This document shows positions 1 through 7,875 of a stretch of 64,000 nucleotides of DNA, one piece after another (within the stretch, counting starts at the first letter, position 1; each line of letters starts with the position of its first letter). A program made the translations under genes and the position numbers. Under the pieces are notes generated by a model that worked only from the letters and a program-made list of their open reading frames with translations, was not told the DNA's origin and ran no database searches. Where the stretch lies: contig JAKIWE010000003.1 in assembly GCA_022750195.1 (NCBI GenBank), positions 62,001 through 126,000 on the forward strand, written 5' to 3'. Source of the stretch: Thermoplasmata archaeon. GTDB taxonomy: Archaea > Thermoplasmatota > Thermoplasmata > Lutacidiplasmatales > UBA184.

Positions 1-1340
1 TGCCCGGCGCCACCCCGGCCGTCCTGCTCTGGGTCGTCCTTTCCTACAGCCTCGTGACCACGACCCTGCTCCTCTCGCTGGGGCGGCTCTCCGACATCTT
101 CGGCCGGGTGCGCCTCTACACCGTCGGCTTCGCGGTGTTCACCGTCGGTTCGCTGCTGGCCAGCCTCTCCGCCACCGGTGGCGAGCTGCTCGCCGCCCGG
201 GTGGTCCAGGGCGTCGGAGCTGGATTCCTGTTCTCGAACTCCGCGGCGATCCTGACCGACGCCTTCCCGCCGGGCGAGCGCGGACGGGCGCTCGGCATCA
301 ACCAGGTCGCGGCGCTCTCCGGGTCGATCCTCGGACTCGTTCTGGGCGGCGTGCTGACGACCGAGCTCGGCTGGCGGTCGATCTTCTGGGTGAACCTGCC
401 GGTCGGACTGTTCGGGACGTGGTGGGCGTACGCCCAGCTCACCGAGCTTCACCGCCCGGAGACCGGGGCACGGCTCGACTGGCAGGGGAACCTCACCTTC
501 GGCCTTGGACTGACCGCGACGCTCGTCGGGTTGACGCTCGGTTCCTTGGGGGGATGGGGTCAGCCGACGATCGTGGCCCTCTTGCTCATCGGCCCGGGGC
601 TCCTCGTCGCCTTCGTAGCCATCGAGCGTCGGGCGATCCAGCCGATGTTCGACCTCGGACTCTTCCGGATCCGGACGTTCGTCGCGGGCAACGCCGCAGC
701 GTTCCTCGCCGCTCTGGCCCGGGGGGCGTTCACCTTCGTGATGGTGTTCTACTTCCAGGGCGTGCTGCGAACGAGCGCGGAGGAGGCGGGTCTGCTGCTC
801 CTTCCGCTGAGCGCAGCCTTCGCCGTCGCCGGACCGATGAGCGGGATCGTCTCCGACTTCACCGGGGCCCGGTCGATCGGCACCGCCGGCCTTCTCCTGA
901 GCTGCGTCGGCTTCGGCGTGCTCGTCCTCGCCCCTTCCTCGCCATCCTACTCGACCCTGGCCGCGGCGATGGTGTTGCTGGGCATCGGCCAAGGCATGTT
1001 CGCAGCCCCGAACCGGTCGGAGGTGATGTCGAGCGTTCCGGCCGCGCGACGGGGGATCGCCGCCGGGGTCGGTACCACCTTCCTCAACGCCGGCAACCTT
1101 GGCAGTCTGATCATTGGGTTCACCGTCCTGGCCAGCGTCGTCCCCGCGGGTAGCCTCGCACTTGCTTTCGCCGGACAGACCGGCGGCACGATCGATGCCT
1201 CCGCCTTCGCCTCCGCGCTCCACCTGCTGTTCGCGATCGCCCTCGCGCTCACCGCCTCGGCGGCGGCGGTGAACCTTCTCCGGGGTCACCCGGACCCTCC
1301 ATCGACCCCGACCGAGGTGCGAGCCCCGGCTGTAGGCTGA
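1..1340 (+). CDS. MFS drug-efflux transporter (DHA2-like), 5' truncated by window edge
   Basis: Proton-driven multidrug exporter of the inner membrane by family resemblance. The reading frame is open to the first base of the window: the bases before the GTG at 54 translate as PGATPAVLLWVVLSYSLV, which matches the usual family stretch before the first loop, so GTG 54 is internal and the true start lies outside. Visible: MFS motif A (GRLSDIFGR) in the first cytoplasmic loop, the motif C-like GSILGLVLGGVL, then about ten further hydrophobic segments, a number that fits the 14-helix DHA2 group once the missing N-terminus is added. The HHE-like gene follows after 9 bases and is probably co-transcribed. 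Substrate cannot be told. Family assignment is secure. Confidence 0.88.
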   Translation, partial: PGATPAVLLWVVLSYSLVTTTLLLSLGRLSDIFGRVRLYTVGFAVFTVGSLLASLSATGGELLAARVVQGVGAGFLFSNSAAILTDAFPPGERGRALGINQVAALSGSILGLVLGGVLTTELGWRSIFWVNLPVGLFGTWWAYAQLTELHRPETGARLDWQGNLTFGLGLTATLVGLTLGSLGGWGQPTIVALLLIGPGLLVAFVAIERRAIQPMFDLGLFRIRTFVAGNAAAFLAALARGAFTFVMVFYFQGVLRTSAEEAGLLLLPLSAAFAVAGPMSGIVSDFTGARSIGTAGLLLSCVGFGVLVLAPSSPSYSTLAAAMVLLGIGQGMFAAPNRSEVMSSVPAARRGIAAGVGTTFLNAGNLGSLIIGFTVLASVVPAGSLALAFAGQTGGTIDASAFASALHLLFAIALALTASAAAVNLLRGHPDPPSTPTEVRAPAVG

Positions 1341-1349
1341 AACTCCCCG

Positions 1350-1859
1350 ATGGCCGAAACCGGTCCCCGAGCCCCAGAGTCGTCGAAGGCCTCCCTCGCC
1401 GAGACGGTCGGTCGCTCCCTCGGGCGCGTGCGCGCCGTCGCTGCCGCTCTCGACCGCCACTCCGAGGAGCTTGTGGCGCTCGCGCCGACCCCGGTCCACG
1501 ACGTTCGTCGATCCGTGGCCAACCTCGAAGCGGAGCTGCTCGAAGCGCACCCACCGCTGGTCGCCCGCTGGCTGCGGGAGTCGGACCTCACGGGGGCCGA
1601 GGCGGATCGCCTCGCCTCCGACCACCGATGGTTCCCGGAAGGGTTCGCCGAGATCCGGGGACTCCTCGACGTGGTCGAGAGGGACGATCATGGGGGGAAC
1701 CGCCAGGCGGTAGGACAGTACGGCCGGATCCTGCTCGAGGCGATCCGCCGGCACCTCTCGGAGGAGGAGGCCCTTCTCCTCTCCGGAGACGGGCCTGTTG
1801 CGGAAGGTCGAGGCTCAAATGCGGGGTCGGATACGCTCCCCCCGCCTTCCAACCGATGA
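1350..1859 (+). CDS. Helical protein resembling hemerythrin HHE domains
   Basis: 169 residues, almost entirely alpha-helical. A His/Glu pattern recalls HHE cation-binding proteins: DRHSEEL near residue 35, EAHPPL near 69, SDHRWF near 93 and, most typical, RRHLSEEEALLL near 138. If the fold is right it would bind a di-iron centre for O2, NO or metal sensing. The spacing of the histidines is not textbook, so this is a resemblance only. The tail after residue 145 is low-complexity. It lies 9 bases behind the MFS exporter and is likely in the same transcript. ATG 1350 is the only sensible start. Confidence 0.55.
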   Translation: MAETGPRAPESSKASLAETVGRSLGRVRAVAAALDRHSEELVALAPTPVHDVRRSVANLEAELLEAHPPLVARWLRESDLTGAEADRLASDHRWFPEGFAEIRGLLDVVERDDHGGNRQAVGQYGRILLEAIRRHLSEEEALLLSGDGPVAEGRGSNAGSDTLPPPSNR

Positions 1860-1977
1860 GCGACGGTCTCCGAGCCCACGAAGCGCCGCCTCTGGGGCGG
1901 CCGACCGGTGGGGGGGGCGGCCCGATTCTGGGTTTCAGCGGTGAGAATCGACGGCCCGCACGACTAGCCCCGACGGG

Positions 1978-2388
1978 GTGCTGACCGTGGAGGCTCCGAC
2001 CCCGTCCTCGAATGCCGAGCTGCCGCCACCGCCGAGGGACCGCAAAGAGCGGATCCTGGACGCACTTGGGGACCCGGTCGCGCGCCAGATCATCCTCATG
2101 CTGAACGACGCGCCGCGCTCCGCCCAGGAGCTGCTTGTTGCGAACCACGTCCCACAGAGCACGCTGTACCGCCGCCTCCACGAGCTCGAGGAGCTCGGGG
2201 TGGTCGCCGTCCAACGGACGGTGATCACGGAGGAGGGCAAGCGGGTCGACCTCTACCGCAGCCTGCTCGAAGAGTTCAAGGTGGAGCTTCGCTCCTCCCG
2301 CCTCGAAGTGACGGTCAAGTACCGGGACCTCCAATCCGAGAGGGTCCGGGAGCTCTGGGGCGCGGTGCGTAAGGAGGCGGGCCGGTGA
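1978..2388 (+). CDS. ArsR-type winged-helix transcriptional regulator
   Basis: 136 residues. After a 20-residue proline-rich leader comes a winged helix: ILDALGDPVARQIILMLND, then the recognition helix QSTLYRRLHELEELGVV and the wing. The C-terminal third is helical and probably dimerises. DNA-binding repressor/activator by family; no cysteine sensor is seen, so metal sensing is unlikely. Its stop overlaps the start of the next gene by 4 bases (GTGA), so the two are translationally coupled. This regulator plus small membrane-protein pairing is common in euryarchaea. The start is GTG 1978; GTG 1987 is an alternative. Confidence 0.8.
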   Translation: MLTVEAPTPSSNAELPPPPRDRKERILDALGDPVARQIILMLNDAPRSAQELLVANHVPQSTLYRRLHELEELGVVAVQRTVITEEGKRVDLYRSLLEEFKVELRSSRLEVTVKYRDLQSERVRELWGAVRKEAGR

Positions 2389-2672
2389 TCGAACTGGCGC
2401 CGCTGATGCCGATGTTGATGGTCTGGGCCCCGGTGCTCGCGCTGGGGGCGCTCGTCGCCTTCTACACCTTCCGAGCCTGGCGGAAAGAACACTCTCGCGC
2501 GATGCTCGCGCTCGGTTCGGGATTCCTCCTGCTCTCGATCGTCCCGGGGACCCTCTGGTTCGGGCTCTACCTCTCCACCGACGACGCGTTCATGGCCGAG
2601 CTCGGCTGCGCGGCGATGATGTCCGCCGGCTTCGTCGCGATCGTCTACGCGTTGCGGACCCGCTTCGCCTGA
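2385..2672 (+). CDS. Small three-helix membrane protein coupled to the ArsR-type regulator
   Basis: 95 residues with three predicted membrane helices (about residues 10-28, 40-60 and 70-90) and a short cytoplasmic RAWRKEH loop. Its GTG start overlaps the regulator stop by 4 bases. The size, topology and coupling resemble membrane proteins that accompany ArsR-like regulators in haloarchaea (DUF7521-like), which suggests a membrane input to the regulator; that role is inferred. No catalytic motif is seen. Confidence 0.65.
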   Translation: MIELAPLMPMLMVWAPVLALGALVAFYTFRAWRKEHSRAMLALGSGFLLLSIVPGTLWFGLYLSTDDAFMAELGCAAMMSAGFVAIVYALRTRFA

Positions 2673-2683
2673 TCGTTTCGCCG

Positions 2684-3496
2684 TCAGACCCTTTCGCCGG
2701 GGGAGATCGGCCCCAGCGGGAGGTCGAGGGCCGCGTAGAGGGCGCGGATATTGTCCCCGAGCTCGAGCCGTCGCATCGGTCCCAGATTGAGCAAACGGAC
2801 GCCGGCGCGGTCCCGCAGCCCCGGGAGGGGCGAGGGGGGCTGCTGGACCACCTCGTGCCGTTCCGGGCGGAATCGCTCGGAGGCCAGCAGGATATCGAGC
2901 TCTTTGCGCGTGTACTCGATCACGTGCCCGTTCACCTCGCCGGAGTTGCGTGGGTAGCGGCGGGGGTCCTTGATCGACCGGCCCAGCAGCAGCCGGAGTC
3001 GGTTGGTGAGCCGTGCCTGGTTCGGGGTCGTGATGAGCAGGCGCCCGCCCGGGCGGAGATGGCCGTGGAGCTCGCGGAACAGGAACAACGGGTTACCGAG
3101 CAGATGTTCGACGACCTCGACGAGCAGGATCAGATCGTAATCCGTGGGCAGGGCGGCCAGGCCCGCGGAGACCCCGAGCTCGACCGTGTGGAACGCGGAG
3201 ATCCCGAACTTCGGCTCGACCTCCAGCGCTCGAGGCCGCGGAGCGCCGACCTCGGCCAAATGGTAGTCCCCCCCAAAGGCGGCGTGAAGAGCCACCGCCA
3301 GGCTCCCGACCCCCCCTCCCAGGTCCAGGACCTTCCGCCCGTGGAGCGGCGCCAGCGGAGCGAGGAATCGGAGGATCGACGGATACCGCCGGGCCTGGAA
3401 GGCGAGGTACGGCCACTGATCGGGGGGGATCCCGAGCTCCGTCCAGTACCGCGGCAACAGGTCGGCGACCGGGTCGTCGGAGCGGGTTCCGTCCAT
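2684..3496 (-). CDS. Class I SAM-dependent methyltransferase
   Basis: 270 residues. SAM-binding motif I is clear (KVLDLGGGVGSLAVAL, about residues 49-64), with a post-I acidic strand, motif III (DLILLVEVVEHLLG) and motif IV-like LRPGGRLLITTPN. The C-terminal part (RSIKDPRRYPRNSGEVNGHV) recalls UbiE/Coq5- and glycan-linked methyltransferases that act on lipids or sugars. The substrate is unknown. Start ATG 3496. It is divergent from the AHSA1 gene and convergent with the small membrane-protein gene (gap 11 bases). Confidence 0.75.
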   Translation of the reverse strand: MDGTRSDDPVADLLPRYWTELGIPPDQWPYLAFQARRYPSILRFLAPLAPLHGRKVLDLGGGVGSLAVALHAAFGGDYHLAEVGAPRPRALEVEPKFGISAFHTVELGVSAGLAALPTDYDLILLVEVVEHLLGNPLFLFRELHGHLRPGGRLLITTPNQARLTNRLRLLLGRSIKDPRRYPRNSGEVNGHVIEYTRKELDILLASERFRPERHEVVQQPPSPLPGLRDRAGVRLLNLGPMRRLELGDNIRALYAALDLPLGPISPGERV

Positions 3497-3570
3497 CGTC
3501 GAGCCGTCCGGCGAACGACGCAGACGGCGAGCGCTATCAAAGGTGCGGCGTGCGCCGCCGAGGCGGAAAG

Positions 3571-3579
3571 ACTATTATC
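3571..3579 (+). promoter_or_regulatory. TATA-like element for the AHSA1-family gene
   Basis: CTATTATCC lies 24 nt before the GTG at 3604. This spacing is what a leaderless archaeal transcript would need and is the main reason for choosing GTG 3604 over the upstream ATG at 3550. Confidence 0.45.
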
Positions 3580-3603
3580 CGGCGGACGGCCCCTGCCGCC
3601 GAC

Positions 3604-4059
3604 GTGTTCGACGAGCCCGACCCGATCCTCATCCAGGTGACGATCCCGCTTCCGCCGCCGATGATCCTCGCTGGGTTCTCCGACCCGAAGCAGCTCGCCG
3701 CGTGGCTGTGCGCCTCGGCCGAGGTCGAGCCACGGATCGGCGGAAAGTACGAGCTCACGTTCACCGACGAAGCCTCCTTCACCAGCCACGGCACCGTGAC
3801 ACGCCTCACCCCCGAGGTCGACATCGGCTTCACCTGGGAAGCGCCCTCGGCGTACGCCGCGATCATGAACGGCCCGCCGTTCGCCACGAACGTCTACGTG
3901 CGGCTCCAGGACTCGCCGGAGGGGGTCGACGTCACCCTCGAGCACTCCGGGTGGAAGAAGGGGGACGACTGGGAGGAGGCCCGCTCCTGGCACTTCCGGC
4001 TCTGGGACGACCGGTTGCACCGATTCAAGGACTACCTGCTGAAGGCGGCGTACGGTTAG
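3604..4059 (+). CDS. AHSA1/SRPBCC-family ligand-binding protein
   Basis: 151 residues from GTG 3604. START/SRPBCC fold typical of the AHSA1 group: an N-terminal strand DPILIQVTIPLPPPMIL, an ADLAAWL-like helix (FSDPKQLAAWLC), strands around GGKYELTF and DIGFTWE, the VDVTLEHSGW strand and a long C-terminal helix. These proteins bind hydrophobic ligands or act as Hsp90 co-chaperone relatives; the exact role is not predictable. An upstream ATG (3550) would add an Arg-rich 18-residue tail that falls across the TATA-like element, so it is not used. The 3' end overlaps the convergent surface-protein gene by 35 bases. Confidence 0.7.
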   Translation: MFDEPDPILIQVTIPLPPPMILAGFSDPKQLAAWLCASAEVEPRIGGKYELTFTDEASFTSHGTVTRLTPEVDIGFTWEAPSAYAAIMNGPPFATNVYVRLQDSPEGVDVTLEHSGWKKGDDWEEARSWHFRLWDDRLHRFKDYLLKAAYG

Positions 4060-5737
4060 CCGGGTCCGGCGCGTTCGACCCCGGCGACGCCGGGCCCGTG
4101 GGGGGCGGTCGCGACCCGAGCCGGTCGGAGTAGCTCTTGAGCGCCATCGCCGGCACGGGTCGGTTCCGGCGGCGCCGCCGCTCGAGGAACACGAGAAGCC
4201 CGACGACCACGCCCACGGCCAGGAGCGCGAAGTAAGGCGTCAGCTGCGCCAGCAACGAGGGGCCTCCTCCCCCGGTCCGCACCTCGACGATGACCTGCTT
4301 GCTGCCCCACTCGCCCAGTCCGGCGACGGTCGCCGTGATCGTGACAACGCTTGGGGTCGGCCCAGCGGAAAGGTTCACGGTCAGACCTCCCGCGTGGTCC
4401 GTGACCCCCGAGTTCGGCGTCAACGATGCGTCGCCGGAGGCGGAGAACTCGACGATCGCCCCGGGGACCGCCACTCCGGCGAGGTCCACGGCATGGAAGT
4501 CGAGCTCGATCTGGCCGTTCGGCCGTAGGACCGGCGAGGTCGGCGACACCGACAGCAGGACCTGGGTCGGGGGCGAGAGCGCGACCGAGGCGATCGTTTG
4601 GCCGACGTAGCCGAACAGCGTCACGTTCGCCGTCACCGGGTCGAGCAGGCTCGCCGTGACGTTCGGCGTGCGGAACAGCGAGTTCGCCGCGCCGGAGCCG
4701 TTGGTGACCGGCGAGCCCGGAAGAAAGACGCCCTGATGGGCGTCGTGAAGGTAGACCGAGACCGCCGGAAGCGGCGCCCCACCGATGGTGCTCACGGAGA
4801 CGGTCGCGACCACCGGGATCGTCGCGACGACCGCCGGCGTATCGAACGTAAGCCCGACCCGCACCTGGACCGGGCCGCCGTTCCAGAGCCCGGTACCGTT
4901 CGTCACGTTTCCGATCGCACTACCGGTCTCGACCTCCCCGGGAGCGAGGGTCGGGTGTTGGTTGCGCCCCTCGACGCCCCACTGCGCACTCGCCGCCCCG
5001 GAGAAGCTCGCCGTCCCGTCGGTCGGCAGGTGCCAACCTCCGCCCGTGAGCACCGCCAGGGCGAGCGGCAAGGTCACGACGCTGGGGAGCGACGGGGTGC
5101 TCGGGAAGAGCGCCACTTGCGAAAAACCGATCGAGCTCAGCCAGGTCGCCTGGGGGCTCCCAAAGTCGAAGACCCCAGCACTGGCGTTGCCGGCGAACAT
5201 CGCGCCGTTGACGGTGAGGGTCCAGTTGGTGAGGTTCGTGTGGACGAGCTCGAAGTCGTAGCTGTCCCCCGGGACGAGGCTCAACGTCGACCAGTAGGCG
5301 AGATGGACGTTCTGGTTCGTCCGGTTCGTGAACACCGAAAAGAACGGGACCGCGGAGGTCGACGGGTTGGCGAACAGCCCGAACACCGCCTCGAAGTTGC
5401 CGATGACCTCCTCGGCGCCTAGCTGGTAGGCGGAGTTGGAGGGGAGGGGGTTCGACGCGAAGTCCGTGACGTTGAGTCGGAGGCCGCTGTTCGGGACGGC
5501 CGACGGGTCCGACGTCGAAACCAGGACCCTGCCCTCTCCGCCGGCGTTGGGCAGACTGCCGACCGGGCGGAACGCCGGCGCGATCTCCGCGGAGGGCGAG
5601 GGCTCTCGATCAGCGCTCAGGTGACCGGTGCGGATCGGCGGACCGGGGGCCGAGCAGGTCGGGAGGCCCGCGACTACGAGCAGAACGACGACGAAGGCTC
5701 CCCAGAGCACCCAGCGTCGAGAGCGAGCAGGGCCCAT
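4025..5737 (-). CDS. Large secreted, C-terminally anchored surface protein with Ig-like repeats
   Basis: 570 residues. Signal/membrane segment at residues 8-25 (VLWGAFVVVLLVVAGL), a long Ser/Thr/Asn-rich extracellular part with many N-X-S/T sequons, a lectin/LamG-like stretch (EVIGNFEAVFGLF to NLTNWTLTVNGAMF), two beta-sandwich Ig-like modules (one near LLSVSPTSPVLRPNGQIEL resembles bacterial Big_1), and one C-terminal helix (YFALLAVGVVVGLLVFL) followed by RRRRRNR as stop-transfer, then a short cytoplasmic tail. Likely an S-layer associated or adhesive glycoprotein. ATG 5737 was chosen because it puts the signal segment at the N-terminus; the frame is open to 5797. Function beyond surface location is unknown. 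Confidence 0.7.
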   Translation of the reverse strand: MGPARSRRWVLWGAFVVVLLVVAGLPTCSAPGPPIRTGHLSADREPSPSAEIAPAFRPVGSLPNAGGEGRVLVSTSDPSAVPNSGLRLNVTDFASNPLPSNSAYQLGAEEVIGNFEAVFGLFANPSTSAVPFFSVFTNRTNQNVHLAYWSTLSLVPGDSYDFELVHTNLTNWTLTVNGAMFAGNASAGVFDFGSPQATWLSSIGFSQVALFPSTPSLPSVVTLPLALAVLTGGGWHLPTDGTASFSGAASAQWGVEGRNQHPTLAPGEVETGSAIGNVTNGTGLWNGGPVQVRVGLTFDTPAVVATIPVVATVSVSTIGGAPLPAVSVYLHDAHQGVFLPGSPVTNGSGAANSLFRTPNVTASLLDPVTANVTLFGYVGQTIASVALSPPTQVLLSVSPTSPVLRPNGQIELDFHAVDLAGVAVPGAIVEFSASGDASLTPNSGVTDHAGGLTVNLSAGPTPSVVTITATVAGLGEWGSKQVIVEVRTGGGGPSLLAQLTPYFALLAVGVVVGLLVFLERRRRRNRPVPAMALKSYSDRLGSRPPPTGPASPGSNAPDPANRTPPSAGSP

Positions 5738-5807
5738 CAGCGCGGAAAGGCGGTGCACCTCGCATGAGCATTTGCCCATCCCGCGGGCCGCGCCCACGGT
5801 GGGCGCC

Positions 5808-5999
5808 TCAGCCGGTCGGAGTGAACTTTGGGCAGGTGAGCTCGCCGCAGATCGCGCAGGAGGCCGAAGGGTCGAGTCGGAAGCTTCCGCCGTGACGCTC
5901 CTCGACCGGCAGGACGCGCATGTGGTGGGTCGGGAAGTGACCGCACCGGCAGCGACGCCGCCCTGCCGGGGTGTCGATCGAACCGCTGCGCGCGGCCAT
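5808..5999 (-). CDS. Small zinc-ribbon protein
   Basis: 63 residues from ATG 5999. Metal-ligand pattern CRCGHFPTHHMR followed 20 residues later by CAICGELTCPKF: four to five Cys and two or three His that could form one or two zinc sites. No other domain. It lies between the surface-protein gene and the divergent GcvH-TusA gene. A TATA-like GTAAAGG on the same strand about 22 nt before ATG 5999 supports that start over GTG 6011. Function unknown; a nucleic-acid or protein adaptor would be typical. The Cys/His pattern, not homology, is the evidence that it is coded. Confidence 0.5.
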   Translation of the reverse strand: MAARSGSIDTPAGRRRCRCGHFPTHHMRVLPVEERHGGSFRLDPSASCAICGELTCPKFTPTG

Positions 6000-6079
6000 C
6001 GGCGGTAGCACCAGCCCCGGGCCCTTTACGTTGTGGACGCAGGGCGAAGCGGTAAGTTCCGACTCGATTCCGCCTCGGC

Positions 6080-6808
6080 ATGGAGGTCGAGGGGTGCCCG
6101 CTGCCGGACGACCGCCTCTACGACCTGGAGAACGAGCTCTGGGTCCGGTTCGAGCCCGACCAGCAGGTCGCTACCGTGGGGTTCCTCGCCCCGTTCGCGT
6201 CGTTCATCGGCAAGGTGCAACGGGTGGAGTACCGAACGACGAACGGTCGGGTCGACCGCGGCCGTGGCGTGGCGATCGTGGAGAGCATCCGTTTCACCGG
6301 CGCCGTGCGGATGCCGATCGACGGACGCATCCTCGAGGTGAACCGGCTCCTGGCCGAACGACCGAAGTGGATCAACGATGACCCGTACGGTCGGGGATGG
6401 ATCTTCCGGGCGGCGTCGGCGGCCCCCGTCCGCCCCGGGACGGACGGCCTCGAGAGCGCGGGTGCGATCGCCGACCGGCTGGCGGAACGGATCCGTGAGC
6501 GGCACGTCCGCTGCTGGCGCGCGGCGCCCGACGTCGAGCTCATCGAGGTCGGCGCCGAGTGCGCGGCGATCCTCGCCCGCCTCGACGAGGAGATCGCGCG
6601 CCGGGCCCCGGACGATGTACTGTTGCTCGTCACCGACGACCCGACGAGCCCGATCGAGCTCGTGCGGTGGTCGGACCGGACCGGGCAGAGCGTGGTCGAC
6701 CACCGCTCCGAGGGGACGCTCCACCAGTTCCTCATCCGGAAGGAGGCGAACCCGCAGCCCCGCCTGCGCGGGGCCGACGGCCGCCGACCGTCGGCGGGTG
6801 AGCCGTAG
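6080..6808 (+). CDS. GcvH-like domain fused to TusA-like domain; lipoyl lysine replaced by Arg
   Basis: 242 residues. Residues 12-112 follow glycine-cleavage H protein from end to end: YDLENELWVRF, VATVGFLAPFASFIGKV, VAIVESIRFTGAVRMPIDG, ILEVNRLLAERPKWINDDPY, GRGWIFR. The lipoyl lysine of GcvH (ESVKA) is Arg71 here (ESIRF), so lipoylation is not expected. Residues 151-232 follow TusA: GAECAAIL has Cys161 at the sulfur-carrying Cys (family CPxP, here CAAI), then DDVLLLVTDDPTSPIELVRW and TLHQFLIRKE. A cytoplasmic persulfide carrier or scaffold in sulfur transfer is inferred. It is convergent, 3 bases apart, with a rhodanese gene. The domain calls come from reading the sequence against remembered family members. 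Confidence 0.78.
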   Translation: MEVEGCPLPDDRLYDLENELWVRFEPDQQVATVGFLAPFASFIGKVQRVEYRTTNGRVDRGRGVAIVESIRFTGAVRMPIDGRILEVNRLLAERPKWINDDPYGRGWIFRAASAAPVRPGTDGLESAGAIADRLAERIRERHVRCWRAAPDVELIEVGAECAAILARLDEEIARRAPDDVLLLVTDDPTSPIELVRWSDRTGQSVVDHRSEGTLHQFLIRKEANPQPRLRGADGRRPSAGEP

Positions 6809-6811
6809 ACC

Positions 6812-7672
6812 CTACGGCTTCTCGATCGGGCTACGGATCTGGTTGCCCCACTCCGTCCAGGAGCCGTCGTAGTTCCGCACGTCAGGGTAGCCGAGCAGAT
6901 ACTTCAGCACGAACCAGGTGTGGCTCGACCGCTCCCCGATCCTGCAGTAGGTGATGACGGGCGCAGCGGCGGTGACGCCCTTTCCGCCGTAGAGCGAGTC
7001 GAGGTCGCGGCGGCCCTTGAACGTCCCGTCGTCGTTGACCGCCTGGGCCCAGGGGATGTTGACCGCTCCCGGGATGTGACCGCCGCGCTGGGCGTGCTCG
7101 TTGGGGTACTCCGGAGGCGCGGTGATCTCGCCGGTGAACTCCTTGGGGCCCCGGACGTCCACGAGCTTGAGCTTCCCGTCCTTGACGTGGGGGAGCTCGC
7201 GTCGAACGTCGTCGAGGTAGGCGCGGAGCTTCTCGTCCGGCGCGCCGGCGGTGAACGTCGAGGCAGGGTGGGAGGGGAGCTCCTTCGTGAGCGGCCGGTC
7301 CTCGGCGATCCACTTCTTCCGCCCGCCGTTCATCAGGCGGAGGTCCTTCACGCCGTAGTACTTGAACGTCCAGAAGGCGAAGGCCGCGAACCAGTTGTTG
7401 AAATCGCCGTACAGCACCACCGTCGTGCCGTCGTCGATCCCGGCGTGGCGGAACAGCGAGGTGAGCGCCTCTCGGCCGAGCAGGTCTCGCCGGATAGGGT
7501 CGTTGATGTCCTTGCGCCAGTCGAACAGCACGGAGCCGGGCACGTGCCCGAGCTCGTAGTTCGCGGCCGGGTCGTAGTCGACCTCGGCGACACGGACCTT
7601 CGGGTCCTTCAGGTGGGCGTTGACCCATTCCGTGTCGACCAGCACTTCCGGGTGCGCGTAGGCATCGCTCAT
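6812..7672 (-). CDS. Two-domain rhodanese-type sulfurtransferase
   Basis: 286 residues with two tandem rhodanese domains. The N-terminal domain (VAEVDYDPAANYELGHVPGS to VLYGDFNNW) has Asp instead of the catalytic Cys in the loop YGDFN and is the inactive half. The C-terminal domain carries KLVDVRGPKEF and the active loop YCRIGERSSHTWF, the form seen in thiosulfate sulfurtransferases of the CysA/SseA type. The enzyme moves sulfane sulfur from thiosulfate or a similar donor onto its Cys and on to an acceptor; the neighbouring TusA-like protein is an obvious candidate. Cytoplasmic. ATG 7672 start; TTTATC about 36 nt upstream may be the TATA box. Confidence 0.88.
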   Translation of the reverse strand: MSDAYAHPEVLVDTEWVNAHLKDPKVRVAEVDYDPAANYELGHVPGSVLFDWRKDINDPIRRDLLGREALTSLFRHAGIDDGTTVVLYGDFNNWFAAFAFWTFKYYGVKDLRLMNGGRKKWIAEDRPLTKELPSHPASTFTAGAPDEKLRAYLDDVRRELPHVKDGKLKLVDVRGPKEFTGEITAPPEYPNEHAQRGGHIPGAVNIPWAQAVNDDGTFKGRRDLDSLYGGKGVTAAAPVITYCRIGERSSHTWFVLKYLLGYPDVRNYDGSWTEWGNQIRSPIEKP

Positions 7673-7875
7673 TGCTCCCCCTCACCGCGCTCGACGGTGA
7701 AGGAGATAAAGCGTAGCTGTAACGATTCGCTTTCCTCGGTAGTGCTCGGGGCCCCGAAGCGAGATCTACTCGGATGCCCCCCTTCAGCAGCGTTTCGCCG
7801 CCGGCCTGACGCACACCGTTCACCCACTTCGAACAGGCCAAATAGGGTCCCGTCGACCACTCCCCGCAAGTCCCC

